A stretch of 64,000 nucleotides of DNA from NCBI RefSeq assembly GCF_036226685.1, contig NZ_CP109009.1, positions 8,707,501 to 8,771,500 of the forward strand, given 5' to 3'. The notes under the pieces are model-generated. The model saw only the letters and a program-made list of their open reading frames with translations, had not been told where the DNA came from and made no database searches. The translations under genes and the position numbers were made by a program. This DNA is from Streptomyces sp. NBC_00690 (lineage in GTDB: Bacteria; Actinomycetota; Actinomycetes; Streptomycetales; Streptomycetaceae). Of this stretch, positions 34,623 to 43,172 are shown in pieces. How positions within the stretch are numbered: the first letter of the stretch is position 1; each line of letters starts with the position of its first letter.

Positions 34623-35918
34623 TCACGGTTGCCTCTTCACCGGAGGCTTCACCTTGCGGAAGGGGCGGGCCGGAGTCACCTGCCGCAGATGGACGAGTAC
34701 GTCGAACCACTCGGCCAGAGAACCGCCCGTCATGTGGTGATCGGTGTCGCGTCGCGGGTCGTGGCCTGGTCCGACAAGCCTGGAATGGGTGGTCCGGGCG
34801 AGCCAATCGGCAACCTGCTGCGGCGTGTCCGTGCGGAGGTTCAGCAGGTAGTCGCCCAGGGCCTCGTCGTCCAGCACTGACTCCACCAAGGGTGGTACGG
34901 GTCGGGGCACCCGGTAGGCCGGGGCGCCGGTGTAGGTGGCCAGTTCCCCCGCACCGAAGGTGAGACCGATCGACAGGTACCGGGCGCCCAGGTGTTCTCG
35001 CAGATAGCTCCCCGCGTTTCGGGACGGAGTGGCGGCCGGGTCCGGCGGAAAGCTGACGACCCTGGTGCGCGCATGGGCGGTGTGGGAGCTGGACGACCAG
35101 AACAGCACCTTGTGGCCGGTGTGCTGCTGCCACCACAGGACGTTCTCGGCGAACAACCGCTCGTAGGCCGTCATGTTGTGCGGGTCCAATGGATCGTCAT
35201 CGTGGTCGTGCAGCTCGTAGTACTGGACAATCAGCCGTGCGTTCTGGAGCGCCCACGCATGTCCGGCGCGGCCCGGCGCTCCCGCCACCAGGTCGTGTGC
35301 CGCCTGCGCGCGGTCGCGGCAGGACCGCCTGTCGGACAGGGCTCGGAATCGGCTTGTGTGCGCGGACACCTCGCCTTCGGGCCGAAGGCCGGCGTAGCAG
35401 CGCTCCAGTTCGTCCATCAGCCCGGGTTGAGCCGTGCGCACATAGCGAGCCACCGTGTCGTATGCCAGTACCCCCGTCTCATGAGGGCTGACCCCGATCA
35501 AGCGGACCGGATCACTTGGGTGAGTCTCATTGAAGGCACGCATCCACTGGACGAGGGCGAGGATCTCCTCAGTGCGGGAGAACGGCTCGGCGGCCTCCAG
35601 CAGTGCCACGGGGTCCCCGGTGCCGGTGCGGACATGGGCGTCGAGCCGGGCGACGAGCGTCCAGTCCTGGTCGAGTGCGACAGCGCGGAAGCCTGCCTCC
35701 CCGACCAGCAGTCGGGCAACGCGCGTCTGGAGAGCGAAAAGCTGGTGTGCACCACGCGTCCCGGCACCGTAGCCCACCACAACCGTCCGCTCGCGGAGCA
35801 TGCCGAGCAGCGGTCGCAGGTCGTCCAGTGGCTCCGATGCGTCCACGGTGGTCAGCGGGTGTGCCGTCTCCCTGATCCAGTTCTGAACCGCCGCACGCTG
35901 TTCCGATGAGGTCGTCAT
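34623..35918 (-). CDS. Erythromycin-esterase-like protein, catalytic residues altered
   Basis: The protein has 431 residues from ATG 35918 (GAAGGTG upstream). The fold signature is clear: LRPLLGMLRERTVVVGYGAG, then HQLFALQTRVARLLVGEAGF and RAVALDQDWTLVARLDAHV, and later VLFWSSSSHTAHARTR and YLSIGLTFGAGE. Erythromycin-esterase/EreA-like enzymes have a GEATHGT motif with essential Glu and His. Here the aligned stretch is VGYGAGT, so both residues are replaced, while the later histidine (SSSHTAH) is present. Macrolide hydrolysis is therefore unlikely; another reaction or a dead enzyme is possible. The gene is monocistronic. Confidence 0.8.
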   Translation of the reverse strand: MTTSSEQRAAVQNWIRETAHPLTTVDASEPLDDLRPLLGMLRERTVVVGYGAGTRGAHQLFALQTRVARLLVGEAGFRAVALDQDWTLVARLDAHVRTGTGDPVALLEAAEPFSRTEEILALVQWMRAFNETHPSDPVRLIGVSPHETGVLAYDTVARYVRTAQPGLMDELERCYAGLRPEGEVSAHTSRFRALSDRRSCRDRAQAAHDLVAGAPGRAGHAWALQNARLIVQYYELHDHDDDPLDPHNMTAYERLFAENVLWWQQHTGHKVLFWSSSSHTAHARTRVVSFPPDPAATPSRNAGSYLREHLGARYLSIGLTFGAGELATYTGAPAYRVPRPVPPLVESVLDDEALGDYLLNLRTDTPQQVADWLARTTHSRLVGPGHDPRRDTDHHMTGGSLAEWFDVLVHLRQVTPARPFRKVKPPVKRQP

Positions 35919-36188
35919 GGCGTCACCTTCGGACATCAACCTCGGTTGAGGTCAAGCCCGTCCGAGCGGGCCGGTGGGCCGAACGAGGCCCGGCGGGTGA
36001 GCACCGCGCGACAGGGTGCCGGGGTGACCACGACACCATCCGGTACATCACCTGCCGCAGCTCTCCACGATCTCCCGTCTTGTCCGCCAAGGCCGTGCCA
36101 CCGGATCCGTACACACGCCGTAGCAGCGTGAACTAGTGCTGACGCCAGCTGCCCAAGAGCCGCCAGAACACTGACACTGCGACGTGGT

Positions 36189-37304
36189 TCAGGCTACGAG
36201 CAGGCGGAGGCCGAGATCTGCCGTGTCGCGGTCGGCGAGGTCGCTGTTGAGTTCGGCCCACCGGCCGGAGTCGAGGTCGTCGCTGAGGCTTCGCACCGCC
36301 CGCTGCTCGGCCTCCGGCCCGACCCTCGTCCACACCGACATCGCACGGCGGACGTGGTCCTCCAGATAGGCTCCCGGTCGGCGCCAGTACGCCTCGAACA
36401 GCCCGTCAGCGCAGTCCCACGGGATGGGCACCGGCTCAGCCCTGGCGCCGATCGCGTCGGTCATCCCCGCGAGTGAGGGAAATTCTGCGAGGACGCCGGC
36501 GAACTCGGGCAGGTAGTCGCGGGTAAGCCAGAACCGGTCCTGCCATCCGGGCTCGTCGGTGTCGAATGTCAGCACCACCACGCGGCGGGCCACGCGGCGC
36601 ATCTCGCGCAGCCCCGCTATCGGGTCCCCCCAATGGTGAACGGTGGAGACGGCCATGGCGACGTCGAAGGAGTGGTCTTCGAACGGCAGGCTCTCCGCAG
36701 CGGCGGCGAGGCACGGTGCCGAGCCGGGAGGGCGCTGCCCCCGCATGACCGCTGATGGCTCTACCGCGGTCACATCGCGATCAGCAGGCTCGTAGGAGCC
36801 GGTGCCGGCCCCGACGTTCAGCACCGTCTGGGCGTCGCCGAGCGCGTCCCAGATCTGCGTGGCGATCCGCGGCTCGGTACGCCGTGTCGCACGGTAAGCG
36901 CTGCCGATCGCGTCGTACAGCCGTGCGCCGAGCATCCCCAGTTGTTCCTCCGGTGTCACCATCAGTCCCTTCGCCCGTGTCTTAAGTTCCCTGTCGATGG
37001 CCGCCACCATGGCGTCAGCGCGATCACGCCGCTCCCGCAGCAGGCCGCGCAGTCGGCGTAGGTGCGCGACCGCGTCGGTGGACGAGTCGTCGACCAGTTC
37101 TGCAACTTCCCGTAGCCCGAAGCCCAACCGCCGATAGGCCAGCACCTCCCGCAGCCGCTCCACATCGACTGCCGAGTAGGCCCGGTATCCGGCCCCGGTC
37201 CGCGCTGAAGGACGTACGAGCCCGATCTCGTCATAGTGATGCAGTGTGCGGACGCTCACCCCGGCCAGCTCGGCCACGCGTCCCACTGTCCAGTGATCCT
37301 CCAC
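36189..37304 (-). CDS. MerR regulator fused to a SAM methyltransferase
   Basis: The protein has 371 residues from GTG 37304. Residues 1-70 are a MerR DNA-binding domain (WTVGRVAELAGVSVRTLHHY, DEIGLVRPSARTGAGYRAYS); residues 70-130 are the dimer helix (ERRDRADAMVAAIDRELKTR). From about 150 a class I methyltransferase begins: TQIWDALGDAQTVLNVGAGT, AVEPSAV, LPFEDHSFDVAMAVSTVHHW. Both halves are in one uninterrupted frame. The upstream promoter has MerR geometry and leaves no leader. The methyltransferase may act as the sensor (binding SAM or substrate) or modify the inducer. Confidence 0.85.
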   Translation of the reverse strand: MEDHWTVGRVAELAGVSVRTLHHYDEIGLVRPSARTGAGYRAYSAVDVERLREVLAYRRLGFGLREVAELVDDSSTDAVAHLRRLRGLLRERRDRADAMVAAIDRELKTRAKGLMVTPEEQLGMLGARLYDAIGSAYRATRRTEPRIATQIWDALGDAQTVLNVGAGTGSYEPADRDVTAVEPSAVMRGQRPPGSAPCLAAAAESLPFEDHSFDVAMAVSTVHHWGDPIAGLREMRRVARRVVVLTFDTDEPGWQDRFWLTRDYLPEFAGVLAEFPSLAGMTDAIGARAEPVPIPWDCADGLFEAYWRRPGAYLEDHVRRAMSVWTRVGPEAEQRAVRSLSDDLDSGRWAELNSDLADRDTADLGLRLLVA

Positions 37305-37311
37305 GGCACCG

Positions 37312-37342
37312 ACTATGCAGCCTGACGCCACGTGAGGGTCAA
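37312..37342 (-). promoter_or_regulatory. MerR-type leaderless promoter
   Basis: Read leftward: -35 TTGACC (37342-37337), a 19-base spacer, -10 CATAGT (37317-37312). The spacer carries the dyad CCTCACGTGGCGTCAGG. The long spacer is the hallmark of MerR-activated promoters. The predicted transcript start coincides with the GTG at 37304. Confidence 0.75.
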
Positions 37343-37735
37343 GGGCCGCACTCGCGGCAGCACGAACGGAACGCGGAGCAACCGGCCGAGACGACTTCTG
37401 CAAGCCGGAGCGATGACCCGCTCGGAGAAGCCTCCATCCGCCAGGACACCTGTCGCACACCGGACACCGGACTGTTCATGCCACCGACCAGGAAGAACAT
37501 GGTGCCGCCGGCGTTCACGCGATCCCCAAGCCCGAGAGAAGGGCAGTGGGGCGGCAGACACCGTCGCGCAACGGCCACCCATCTCCGGACTCAGGGGCCT
37601 TCAGGGCTGAGGATCGTTCCAGACTGAACGCCCACACGACGTGCAGGACGAGCGGCCTCTTCGCTCCACCAACAGGTGGCGGCCCGGAGGAACCTGGTTT
37701 GCTCGCCACGGTGGCCTGCGCATCCGGACCGCTGT
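37343..37735. other. No recognisable gene
   Basis: About 390 bases upstream of the MerR-methyltransferase gene. Short overlapping frames on both strands have no motifs. Confidence 0.45.
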
Positions 37736-37930
37736 TCAAGGGCGCTTCTTCTCCTCGGTGCGCTTGGCGCGTTCGTGCGGGGCGAGGAACGCCGACAGCG
37801 CGGCGCGTGCGGCAGGCCATTCCGCGGTGAACTCGGTTCGGTCCGGGTCGCGCAGCGCACGCATCCGCAGGCCGTCGATGATCAGGTGCAGCAGGAGGAG
37901 CACCGCGTCGGGATCGTCCACATGGGACGA
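37736..37930 (-). pseudogene. C-terminal relic of a TetR regulator
   Basis: The leftward frame reads DDPDAVLLLLHLIIDGLRMR and ALRDPDRTEFTAEWPAARAA, then LSAFLAPHERAKRTEEKKRP and a stop. This is typical of the final helices of TetR ligand-binding domains. No helix-turn-helix lies upstream, so only the 3' end survives. Confidence 0.55.
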
Positions 37931-38427
37931 CTACGCGGACCGCCTCCCCACTCAGTCCACGGCTTGGGACCGCCGCGGCTGGACCTGGTTCCGCTCGTCC
38001 CTCGTCGCCTGGAAGCCGAGCGGAGTGGGAGTCGACGCCTGACATTCCGGTAGGACTTCGCAGACCGGTACGTCGGTTCCACCGGGCGGCCGGCTCGTAG
38101 CGGGTTGCGGGATGGTTGGGGGCTGTCCCAGAAGGCCGCCCCCAATCTGCGACAACGCGGCAGACAGGGACGGTGACGGGCGACTGCCTGATCTGTCGGC
38201 ACCAGGTGGACCACGACTCATCGCACGGCGTCGACCTCGGCGCATGGCGCAGGTGCGGGAGTGGGGGCGGCAGGCTTCCAGGAGCCGACGAACCCTTCTC
38301 TCGGCCGGACTCCGCTGCCTGGCTGTGCCGTTGGTCTGCGCGCGCCGCCCGTGGGACCGGACCCGGTCCGGACGGCCCGACAGGGCGACGGTTTCGTGAC
38401 GAGAGACCGCGTACTCAGACCGTGTTC
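37931..38427. other. No recognisable gene (left flank of the IS)
   Basis: About 500 bases with only short frames. One frame near 38175-38250 has CLICRHQVDHDSSHGVD with two cysteines and histidines, but it is too short and unsupported to call a gene. Confidence 0.4.
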
Positions 38428-38430
38428 TAA

Positions 38431-39466
38431 CGAGCTGGTGCGTGATTGCGTTTGAGACGTGGATGCCTGACCGGGGGGTTTTTGTCAGTCGGTGGTGTTG
38501 CGGTCGGAGACGAGGCCGGCGATGGCCCGGTAGGTGGCGGGCAGATTCTCCCGGCGGTGGGTCCAGCGGACCAATTGCTTCCAGCGTTTGTGATCGGCGA
38601 GGGCGTGTTCGACGGTGATGCGCTTCGAGGAGTGCCGGTGCCGGGCTCGTAGGCGGGCTTCGAGGACCTCGGGAGGGCTGATCTTGTTTCCCTTCCTCGG
38701 CGGCGTCACCGCTTGGCCGGGATGGTCGCGGCGGAGTCCGAGGTAGCCGTCGTCCAGAAGGACTTCAACGTCGGAGAAGCGCTGGAAACAGGTACCGATG
38801 CCCTCGTTGCGTGCAGCGGTCGCGTCATGCATCCGCCCTGGTCGCAGGGCGTCGGTCCAGAGCGTGCGGCCCTCATGGTCGGCGACGACGGTGGCCTTCA
38901 TCGTGTTCTGCTTCTTCTTCCCCGAGACGAAGGCACGGCGTCCGCCGCGGCCGGCCGGGGGCCGACGGACCTGGACTTCGGTGGCGTCCAGCCGCAGCTC
39001 GATGCCTTCGGCCTGGGCGTATGCGAACACATCCGCCAAGGTCCGCAGCCGCAGGCCGGGCCGGTCCGGGACCGCACATCCCCGCTCGGCCAGCAGCCCT
39101 CGCATCTCGCCGATCGCACGGGTGATGGTGGAGCGATCGACGCCGAACAGCAGCCCCAACGCCGCATGCGGCAAATCGTGCCGCAGATGAATCAGCGTGG
39201 CCACGAGCCGGTCGACGAACACCAGCCGATGCCGGACACCGGCTCCTGCTTCACGTCGCCTGGCCCCGCCGCGGGCTCTGTGACGACGCCCCTCGACCAC
39301 CGCCTGCCAAGGGTCGGCCAACTCCTCAATCAGGTAAGCGAGATGCCCCCGAGAGACACCTGTGAACACCTGATGCGCGAGAACCGTCCGACTGACCATG
39401 ATCGCCACATCCGGATCATGCCACCCACCAGCAAGAACACCTCACGCGCAATCACGCACCAGCTCG
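38431..39466. mobile_element. Complete IS5-family insertion sequence, 1036 bp
   Basis: The ends are CGAGCTGGTGCGTGATTGCG (38431-38450) and its exact reverse complement at 39447-39466. Direct copies of TAA flank both sides (38428-38430 and 39467-39469), matching the 3-bp target duplications of IS5-group elements that insert at YTAR sites. One transposase gene fills the element. The intact ends and open frame suggest a recent insertion. Confidence 0.85.
38485..39408 (-). CDS. IS5-family DDE transposase
   Basis: The protein has 307 residues. An N-terminal helix-turn-helix (LIHLRHDLPHAALGLLFGVD, RSTITRAIGEMRGLL) precedes the DDE catalytic domain: first Asp in GIELRLDATEVQVRRP, second in LLDDGYLGLRRDHPG, and the Glu region in SSKRITVEHALADHKRWKQL. 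It catalyses cut-and-paste movement of the element that encloses it. The frame is intact and fills the space between the two terminal repeats. Confidence 0.9.
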   Translation of the reverse strand: MAIMVSRTVLAHQVFTGVSRGHLAYLIEELADPWQAVVEGRRHRARGGARRREAGAGVRHRLVFVDRLVATLIHLRHDLPHAALGLLFGVDRSTITRAIGEMRGLLAERGCAVPDRPGLRLRTLADVFAYAQAEGIELRLDATEVQVRRPPAGRGGRRAFVSGKKKQNTMKATVVADHEGRTLWTDALRPGRMHDATAARNEGIGTCFQRFSDVEVLLDDGYLGLRRDHPGQAVTPPRKGNKISPPEVLEARLRARHRHSSKRITVEHALADHKRWKQLVRWTHRRENLPATYRAIAGLVSDRNTTD

Positions 39467-39469
39467 TAA

Positions 39470-39600
39470 GTGGTGAGGCGTCCTGGTCCTCGGCATGGGG
39501 CGGGGTACGTGGAGTTGGATCCGGACGGGTTGTGGGAGATCGCGGAGCCGCTGGTCCCACCGTCGAGGGTGCGGCCTCGTCATCAGTGGCGCCGGTCCAT
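39470..39600 (+). pseudogene. N-terminal relic of a second IS5-type transposase
   Basis: Next to the right IS end the rightward frame reads YVELDPDGLWEIAEPLVPPS RVRP. The D-LWE-IAEPLVPP pattern is the usual start of another IS4/IS5-type transposase. The reading turns into unrelated sequence after about 35 residues. It is a truncated leftover. Confidence 0.5.
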
Positions 39601-39815
39601 CCTGGGAACGATGATGCCAGGAATCCGCGAGTACACCCCTGCCAACCGCGGACAGTGCATCAACCACACCGACGGCGGCCACGCCTCCTACCTGCAACTC
39701 CCCGTCAAGACCGCGTGATCCGACCGGCCCACCTGCAGGCAGGGCGGACTTGTAGGCCCCGGCCGCGCCAACGAACCCGAACCCGCCCTATCCAAAGATC
39801 ACTGACTTTCCCAAT

Positions 39816-39862
39816 GGCAAGCGACAACCCGCTCGGTGCACTCAGGGTTCGTGTCGCTTGCC
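39816..39862. repeat. Imperfect inverted repeat, arm shared with 11212-11225
   Basis: GGCAAGCGACAACC (39816-39829) is matched in inverse by TGTCGCTTGCC (39852-39862), with a further ACCC/GGGT pairing. The same 14 bases occur at 11212-11225. Confidence 0.5.
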
Positions 39863-39895
39863 GCGCTCACGTCAGTAGTTCTGCCACGCGAAGTG

Positions 39896-40309
39896 TCAGT
39901 GGAGCAGGAGTTCGGAGAGCAGGTCGTGGACGCGCTGCTCGATCTCGTCACGGATCGGTCGGACCGCTTCGACGCCCTGTCCGGCGGGATCGTCGAGCTT
40001 CCAGTCGAGGTAGCGCTTGCCGGGGAAGATGGGGCAGGTGTCGCCGCAACCCATCGTGATCACCACGTCGGACGCTTGTACGGCTTCCATCGTCAGGATC
40101 TTCGGGGTCTCGGTGGACATATCGATGCCGACCTCGGCCATCGCTTCGACGGCGGCGGGGTTCACGGCGTCGGCCGGCGCCGATCCGGCGGAGCGGACCT
40201 CGACCCGGCCTTGGGAGAGGTGGGTGAGGAAGGCACCGGCCATTTGCGAGCGGCCCGCGTTGTGGACGCACACGAACAGCACCGACGGCTTGGGCTGGAG
40301 GTCAGACAC
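39896..40309 (-). CDS. arsC: Arsenate reductase (low-molecular-weight phosphatase type)
   Basis: The protein has 137 residues. SVLFVCVHNAGRSQMAGAFL holds the CX5R phosphatase loop that binds arsenate, and AGSAPADAVNPAAVEAMAEV and PKILTMEAVQASDVVITMGC with CGDTCPIFPGKRYLDWKL hold the additional cysteines used for the disulfide relay and the conserved DP pair. It reduces arsenate to arsenite using thioredoxin or mycothiol. It is the last gene of the leftward ars operon and overlaps the acr3 stop by 8 bases. Confidence 0.95.
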   Translation of the reverse strand: MSDLQPKPSVLFVCVHNAGRSQMAGAFLTHLSQGRVEVRSAGSAPADAVNPAAVEAMAEVGIDMSTETPKILTMEAVQASDVVITMGCGDTCPIFPGKRYLDWKLDDPAGQGVEAVRPIRDEIEQRVHDLLSELLLH

Positions 40310-41417
40310 GGGCGGGGCTTTCCGGGGAGAGGGCGGGGGCGGTCGCCGCTTTGGGCTGGGGGAAGTAGCGGCGGACAGCGAGGGCGACGTAGACGAGGCC
40401 GATGAGGACGGGGACCTCGATGAGGGGGCCTACGACTCCGGCGAGGGCCTGGCCGGAGGTGGCGCCGAACGTGGCGATGGCGACCGCGATGGCGAGTTCG
40501 AAATTGTTGCCCGCCGCGGTGAAGGCGAGCGTCGTCGCCTTCGCGTAGTCGAGGCCGACCGCGCGGCCGGCGGCCAGGGACCCGGCCCACATGATCGCGA
40601 AGTACACGAGTAGGGGCAGCGCGATCCGGGCGACGTCCAGGGGCTTGGAGGTGATGGCGTCGCCCTGGAGGGCGAAGAGCACCACGATGGTGAACAGCAG
40701 CCCATATAGGGCGAACGGGCCGAGCCGCGGGATCAGCTTCGTCTCGTACCAGGTGCGGCCCTTGGCCCTCTCTCCCAGGCGGCGGGTGAGGAACCCGGCC
40801 AGCAGCGGGATGCCGAGGAAGACGAGGACGGAGCGGGCGATCTCCCACACCGACACGTCCAGCGCGGTCTGTTCCAGACCGAGCCAGCCGGGCAGCACGT
40901 TCAGGTAGAACCAGCCGAGTCCGGCGAACGCGATCACCTGGAACACCGAGTTGAGGGCGACGAGAACGGCGGCGGCCTCGCGGTCGCCGCAGGCGAGGTC
41001 GTTCCAGATGATGACCATGGCGATGCAGCGGGCCAGGCCGACGATGATCAGGCCAGTGCGGTACTCGGGCAGGTCCGGCAGAAAGATCCACGCCAGGGCG
41101 AACATCAGGGCCGGGCCGACGATCCAGTTCAGGACCAGGGACGAGATGAGCAGGCGGCGGTCGCGGGTGACGGCGTCGAGACGGTCGTAGCGGACCTTGG
41201 CGAGGACCGGATACATCATCACGAGCAGGCCGAGCGCGATCGGCAGCGAGACGCCGGTGACGGTGACCTTCGCGAGCGCGTCGCCCAGGCCGGGCATAAG
41301 CCGTCCCAGCCCGAGGCCGGCGGCCATCGCGGCCAGAATCCACACAGCGAGGTAGCGGTCCAGGAAGGACAGGCGGCCCGCGATAGGGCCGGTCGCCGGG
41401 GCGGCCGTCTCGTTCAC
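40302..41417 (-). CDS. acr3: ACR3-family arsenite efflux permease
   Basis: The protein has 371 residues from GTG 41417 (GGAGGG upstream), overlapping the arsR stop as GTGA; the longer frame from 41615 lies inside arsR. Ten hydrophobic helices are visible. LARCIAMVIIWNDLACGDRE holds the conserved cysteine of helix 4 and AFTAAGNNFELAIAVAIATF the conserved glutamate of helix 9, both essential for arsenite antiport in ACR3 proteins. It exports the arsenite made by ArsC. Confidence 0.95.
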   Translation of the reverse strand: MNETAAPATGPIAGRLSFLDRYLAVWILAAMAAGLGLGRLMPGLGDALAKVTVTGVSLPIALGLLVMMYPVLAKVRYDRLDAVTRDRRLLISSLVLNWIVGPALMFALAWIFLPDLPEYRTGLIIVGLARCIAMVIIWNDLACGDREAAAVLVALNSVFQVIAFAGLGWFYLNVLPGWLGLEQTALDVSVWEIARSVLVFLGIPLLAGFLTRRLGERAKGRTWYETKLIPRLGPFALYGLLFTIVVLFALQGDAITSKPLDVARIALPLLVYFAIMWAGSLAAGRAVGLDYAKATTLAFTAAGNNFELAIAVAIATFGATSGQALAGVVGPLIEVPVLIGLVYVALAVRRYFPQPKAATAPALSPESPARV

Positions 41418-41803
41418 GAAATGCCCTCCAGGGTCTCGGCCGGGACGGCGGGGCGGGTCAGGACGGCCGCGAGGCGGTCGGTCATCGCTGGCAGCAGCCG
41501 GTAGTACACCCACGTCCCGCGGCGTTCGGAGTCGATCAGCCCGGCCTGCTTGAGCAGCTTCAGGTGGTGGGAGATCGTCGGCTGGGAGAGCTCGAACGCG
41601 GGAGTGAGGTCGCACACGCAGGTCTCCCCGCCGTCCCCTGAGGCGATCATCGACAGCAGCCGCAGCCGTACCGGGTCCCCGAGCGCCTTGAACACCTGTG
41701 CCAGATCGGCCGCTGACTGTGCATCCAGGGGTGCGGTCAGCAGGGTCGGGCAGCAGCCGTCGGGGCTGTCCTGTCCGCGGAGCGCGAGTTCTTGTTTCGA
41801 CAT
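41414..41803 (-). CDS. arsR: Arsenic-responsive repressor ArsR
   Basis: The protein has 129 residues. The winged helix reads FELSQPTISHHLKLLKQAGL and IDSERRGTWVYYRLL, preceded by the metal site GGETCVCDL, with the CxC on the recognition helix approach. An N-terminal CC pair (PDGCCPTL) may complete the arsenite site, as in actinobacterial ArsR variants. Arsenite binding would release it from the operator in the divergent promoter region. First gene of arsR-acr3-arsC. Confidence 0.93.
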   Translation of the reverse strand: MSKQELALRGQDSPDGCCPTLLTAPLDAQSAADLAQVFKALGDPVRLRLLSMIASGDGGETCVCDLTPAFELSQPTISHHLKLLKQAGLIDSERRGTWVYYRLLPAMTDRLAAVLTRPAVPAETLEGIS

Positions 41804-41816
41804 ACTTCTATGTTGA

Positions 41817-41855
41817 CATTTTTCGATCCAAGTCGCAAGGTTGAATCGAAGAATG
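41817..41855. promoter_or_regulatory. ArsR operator between arsR and arsM
   Basis: CATTTTTCGATCCAA (41817-41831) and TTGAATCGAAGAATG (41841-41855) form an inverted repeat matching at 13 of 15 positions around a 9-base centre. It is placed to control arsR leftward and arsM rightward at once. Confidence 0.75.
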
Positions 41856-41907
41856 TGAATGTCAGCAGGTCCGGGCCGAGTGAGGCCCCGTCATCAAGGA
41901 GCCAGTC

Positions 41908-42804
41908 ATGACCGAGCAGTCCAACAACCTGCGCGAGACCGTCCGCCAACGGTACGCCGCCGCCGCGGTCCAGGTCACCGAAGGCGGCACCACGTGCTGC
42001 GGGCCGGCCGCGATCGAGATCGACGACAACTTCGGCTCCGGCCTCTACACCGGCGCCGAGCGCGACGAACTGCCCGCCGAGGCCGTCGCCGCCTCCCTTG
42101 GTTGCGGCAACCCCACCGCCGTCGCCGACCTGCACGAGGGCGACCGCGTCCTGGACCTCGGCTCCGGCGGCGGTATCGACGTCCTGCTCTCCGCCCGCCG
42201 CGTCGGCCCGATGGGGAAGGCGTACGGCCTGGACATGACGGAGGAGATGCTTGCTCTGGCCCTCGCGAACCAGAAGAAGGCCCGGGCGACCAACGTCGAG
42301 TTCCTCAAGGGCACCATCGAGGCCATCCCCCTCCCCGCCGCGACGATCGACGTGGTGATCTCCAACTGTGTGATCAACCTGTCGACCGACAAGCAGGCGG
42401 TCTTCGCCGAGATGCATCGCGTCCTCGTCCCCGGCGGTCGGATCGGCGTCTCAGATGTCGTCGCCGACGACACCCTCACCCCCGCCCAGCGGGCCGAGCG
42501 CGGCGACTACGTCGGATGCATCGCGGGCGCCCTGTCTTTCACCGAATACCGTGCGGGGCTCGAAGCGGCCGGCTTCACCGGCGTCGAAGTCACTCCGACT
42601 CACGCGGTCGCGGACGGGATGCACTCCGCCATCGTCCGAGCCGTCAAGCCTCAGGACACCGCCGTCATCGCGGCGGATGACGCGACTGCGTCGGCCGAGT
42701 GCTGCGGTGTCACCGCCTGCTGCACCCCCGCCGAGCAGTCCACCGACTCCACGGCCACTCCTGCCGAGGTGAAGTCCGCGGCGGGCTGTGGCTGCGGAAG
42801 CTGA
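41908..42804 (+). CDS. arsM: Arsenite S-adenosylmethionine methyltransferase
   Basis: The protein has 298 residues. All catalytic cysteines of ArsM are visible: Cys30/31 (TTCCGPA), Cys66 (SLGCGNP), Cys154 (ISNCVIN) and Cys204 (YVGCIAG). SAM motif I is VLDLGSGGGIDVLLSA (81-96). It methylates arsenite to volatile or less toxic organoarsenicals. The C-terminal tail (about 255-298) is unusual in carrying six more cysteines (ECCGVTACC, GCGCGS) that may bind arsenite. It is divergent from arsR and shares its operator. Confidence 0.95.
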   Translation: MTEQSNNLRETVRQRYAAAAVQVTEGGTTCCGPAAIEIDDNFGSGLYTGAERDELPAEAVAASLGCGNPTAVADLHEGDRVLDLGSGGGIDVLLSARRVGPMGKAYGLDMTEEMLALALANQKKARATNVEFLKGTIEAIPLPAATIDVVISNCVINLSTDKQAVFAEMHRVLVPGGRIGVSDVVADDTLTPAQRAERGDYVGCIAGALSFTEYRAGLEAAGFTGVEVTPTHAVADGMHSAIVRAVKPQDTAVIAADDATASAECCGVTACCTPAEQSTDSTATPAEVKSAAGCGCGS

Positions 42805-43172
42805 CCGGGGCCGGCCGGTGTATTGATCACTTGAGAGCCCGCTGTGGCGACCCTTCGATGATGCGCATGCCGGCAGCTCCCTGGTGGTCGATCGGCGGCC
42901 AAGTGCCCGCCTTGCTCGGGGGCTTTATCTAAGGGGAGCAGCTTTGCGCAAGGCTCTCTGATTTCGGGTGGTCTTTTGCGTTAGCGTGATGTGTGCGGGG
43001 TACGGGTCTCGCTGATACGGCGTAACCGGCGTCCCCAGGGGATTGGCCGCACCCCAGGCGGAGGGTCAGCGCAGGGCACCCGGTCGTCATACCCGCGGCT
43101 CGGCAGACGGGATGATGAGTAACATTCCATGTCTGTGTTGTATCGGCGAAGGTTCCTGGAATTGAGGCTTGC
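42805..43172. other. Intergenic, no gene seen
   Basis: About 370 bases after arsM with no terminator hairpin or coding signal recognised. Confidence 0.45.

Noticed and set aside
41055..41343. An alternative open frame across acr3
   Set aside because: The Arg/Pro-rich translation is a shadow of the permease gene, which has all ACR3 motifs in its own frame.
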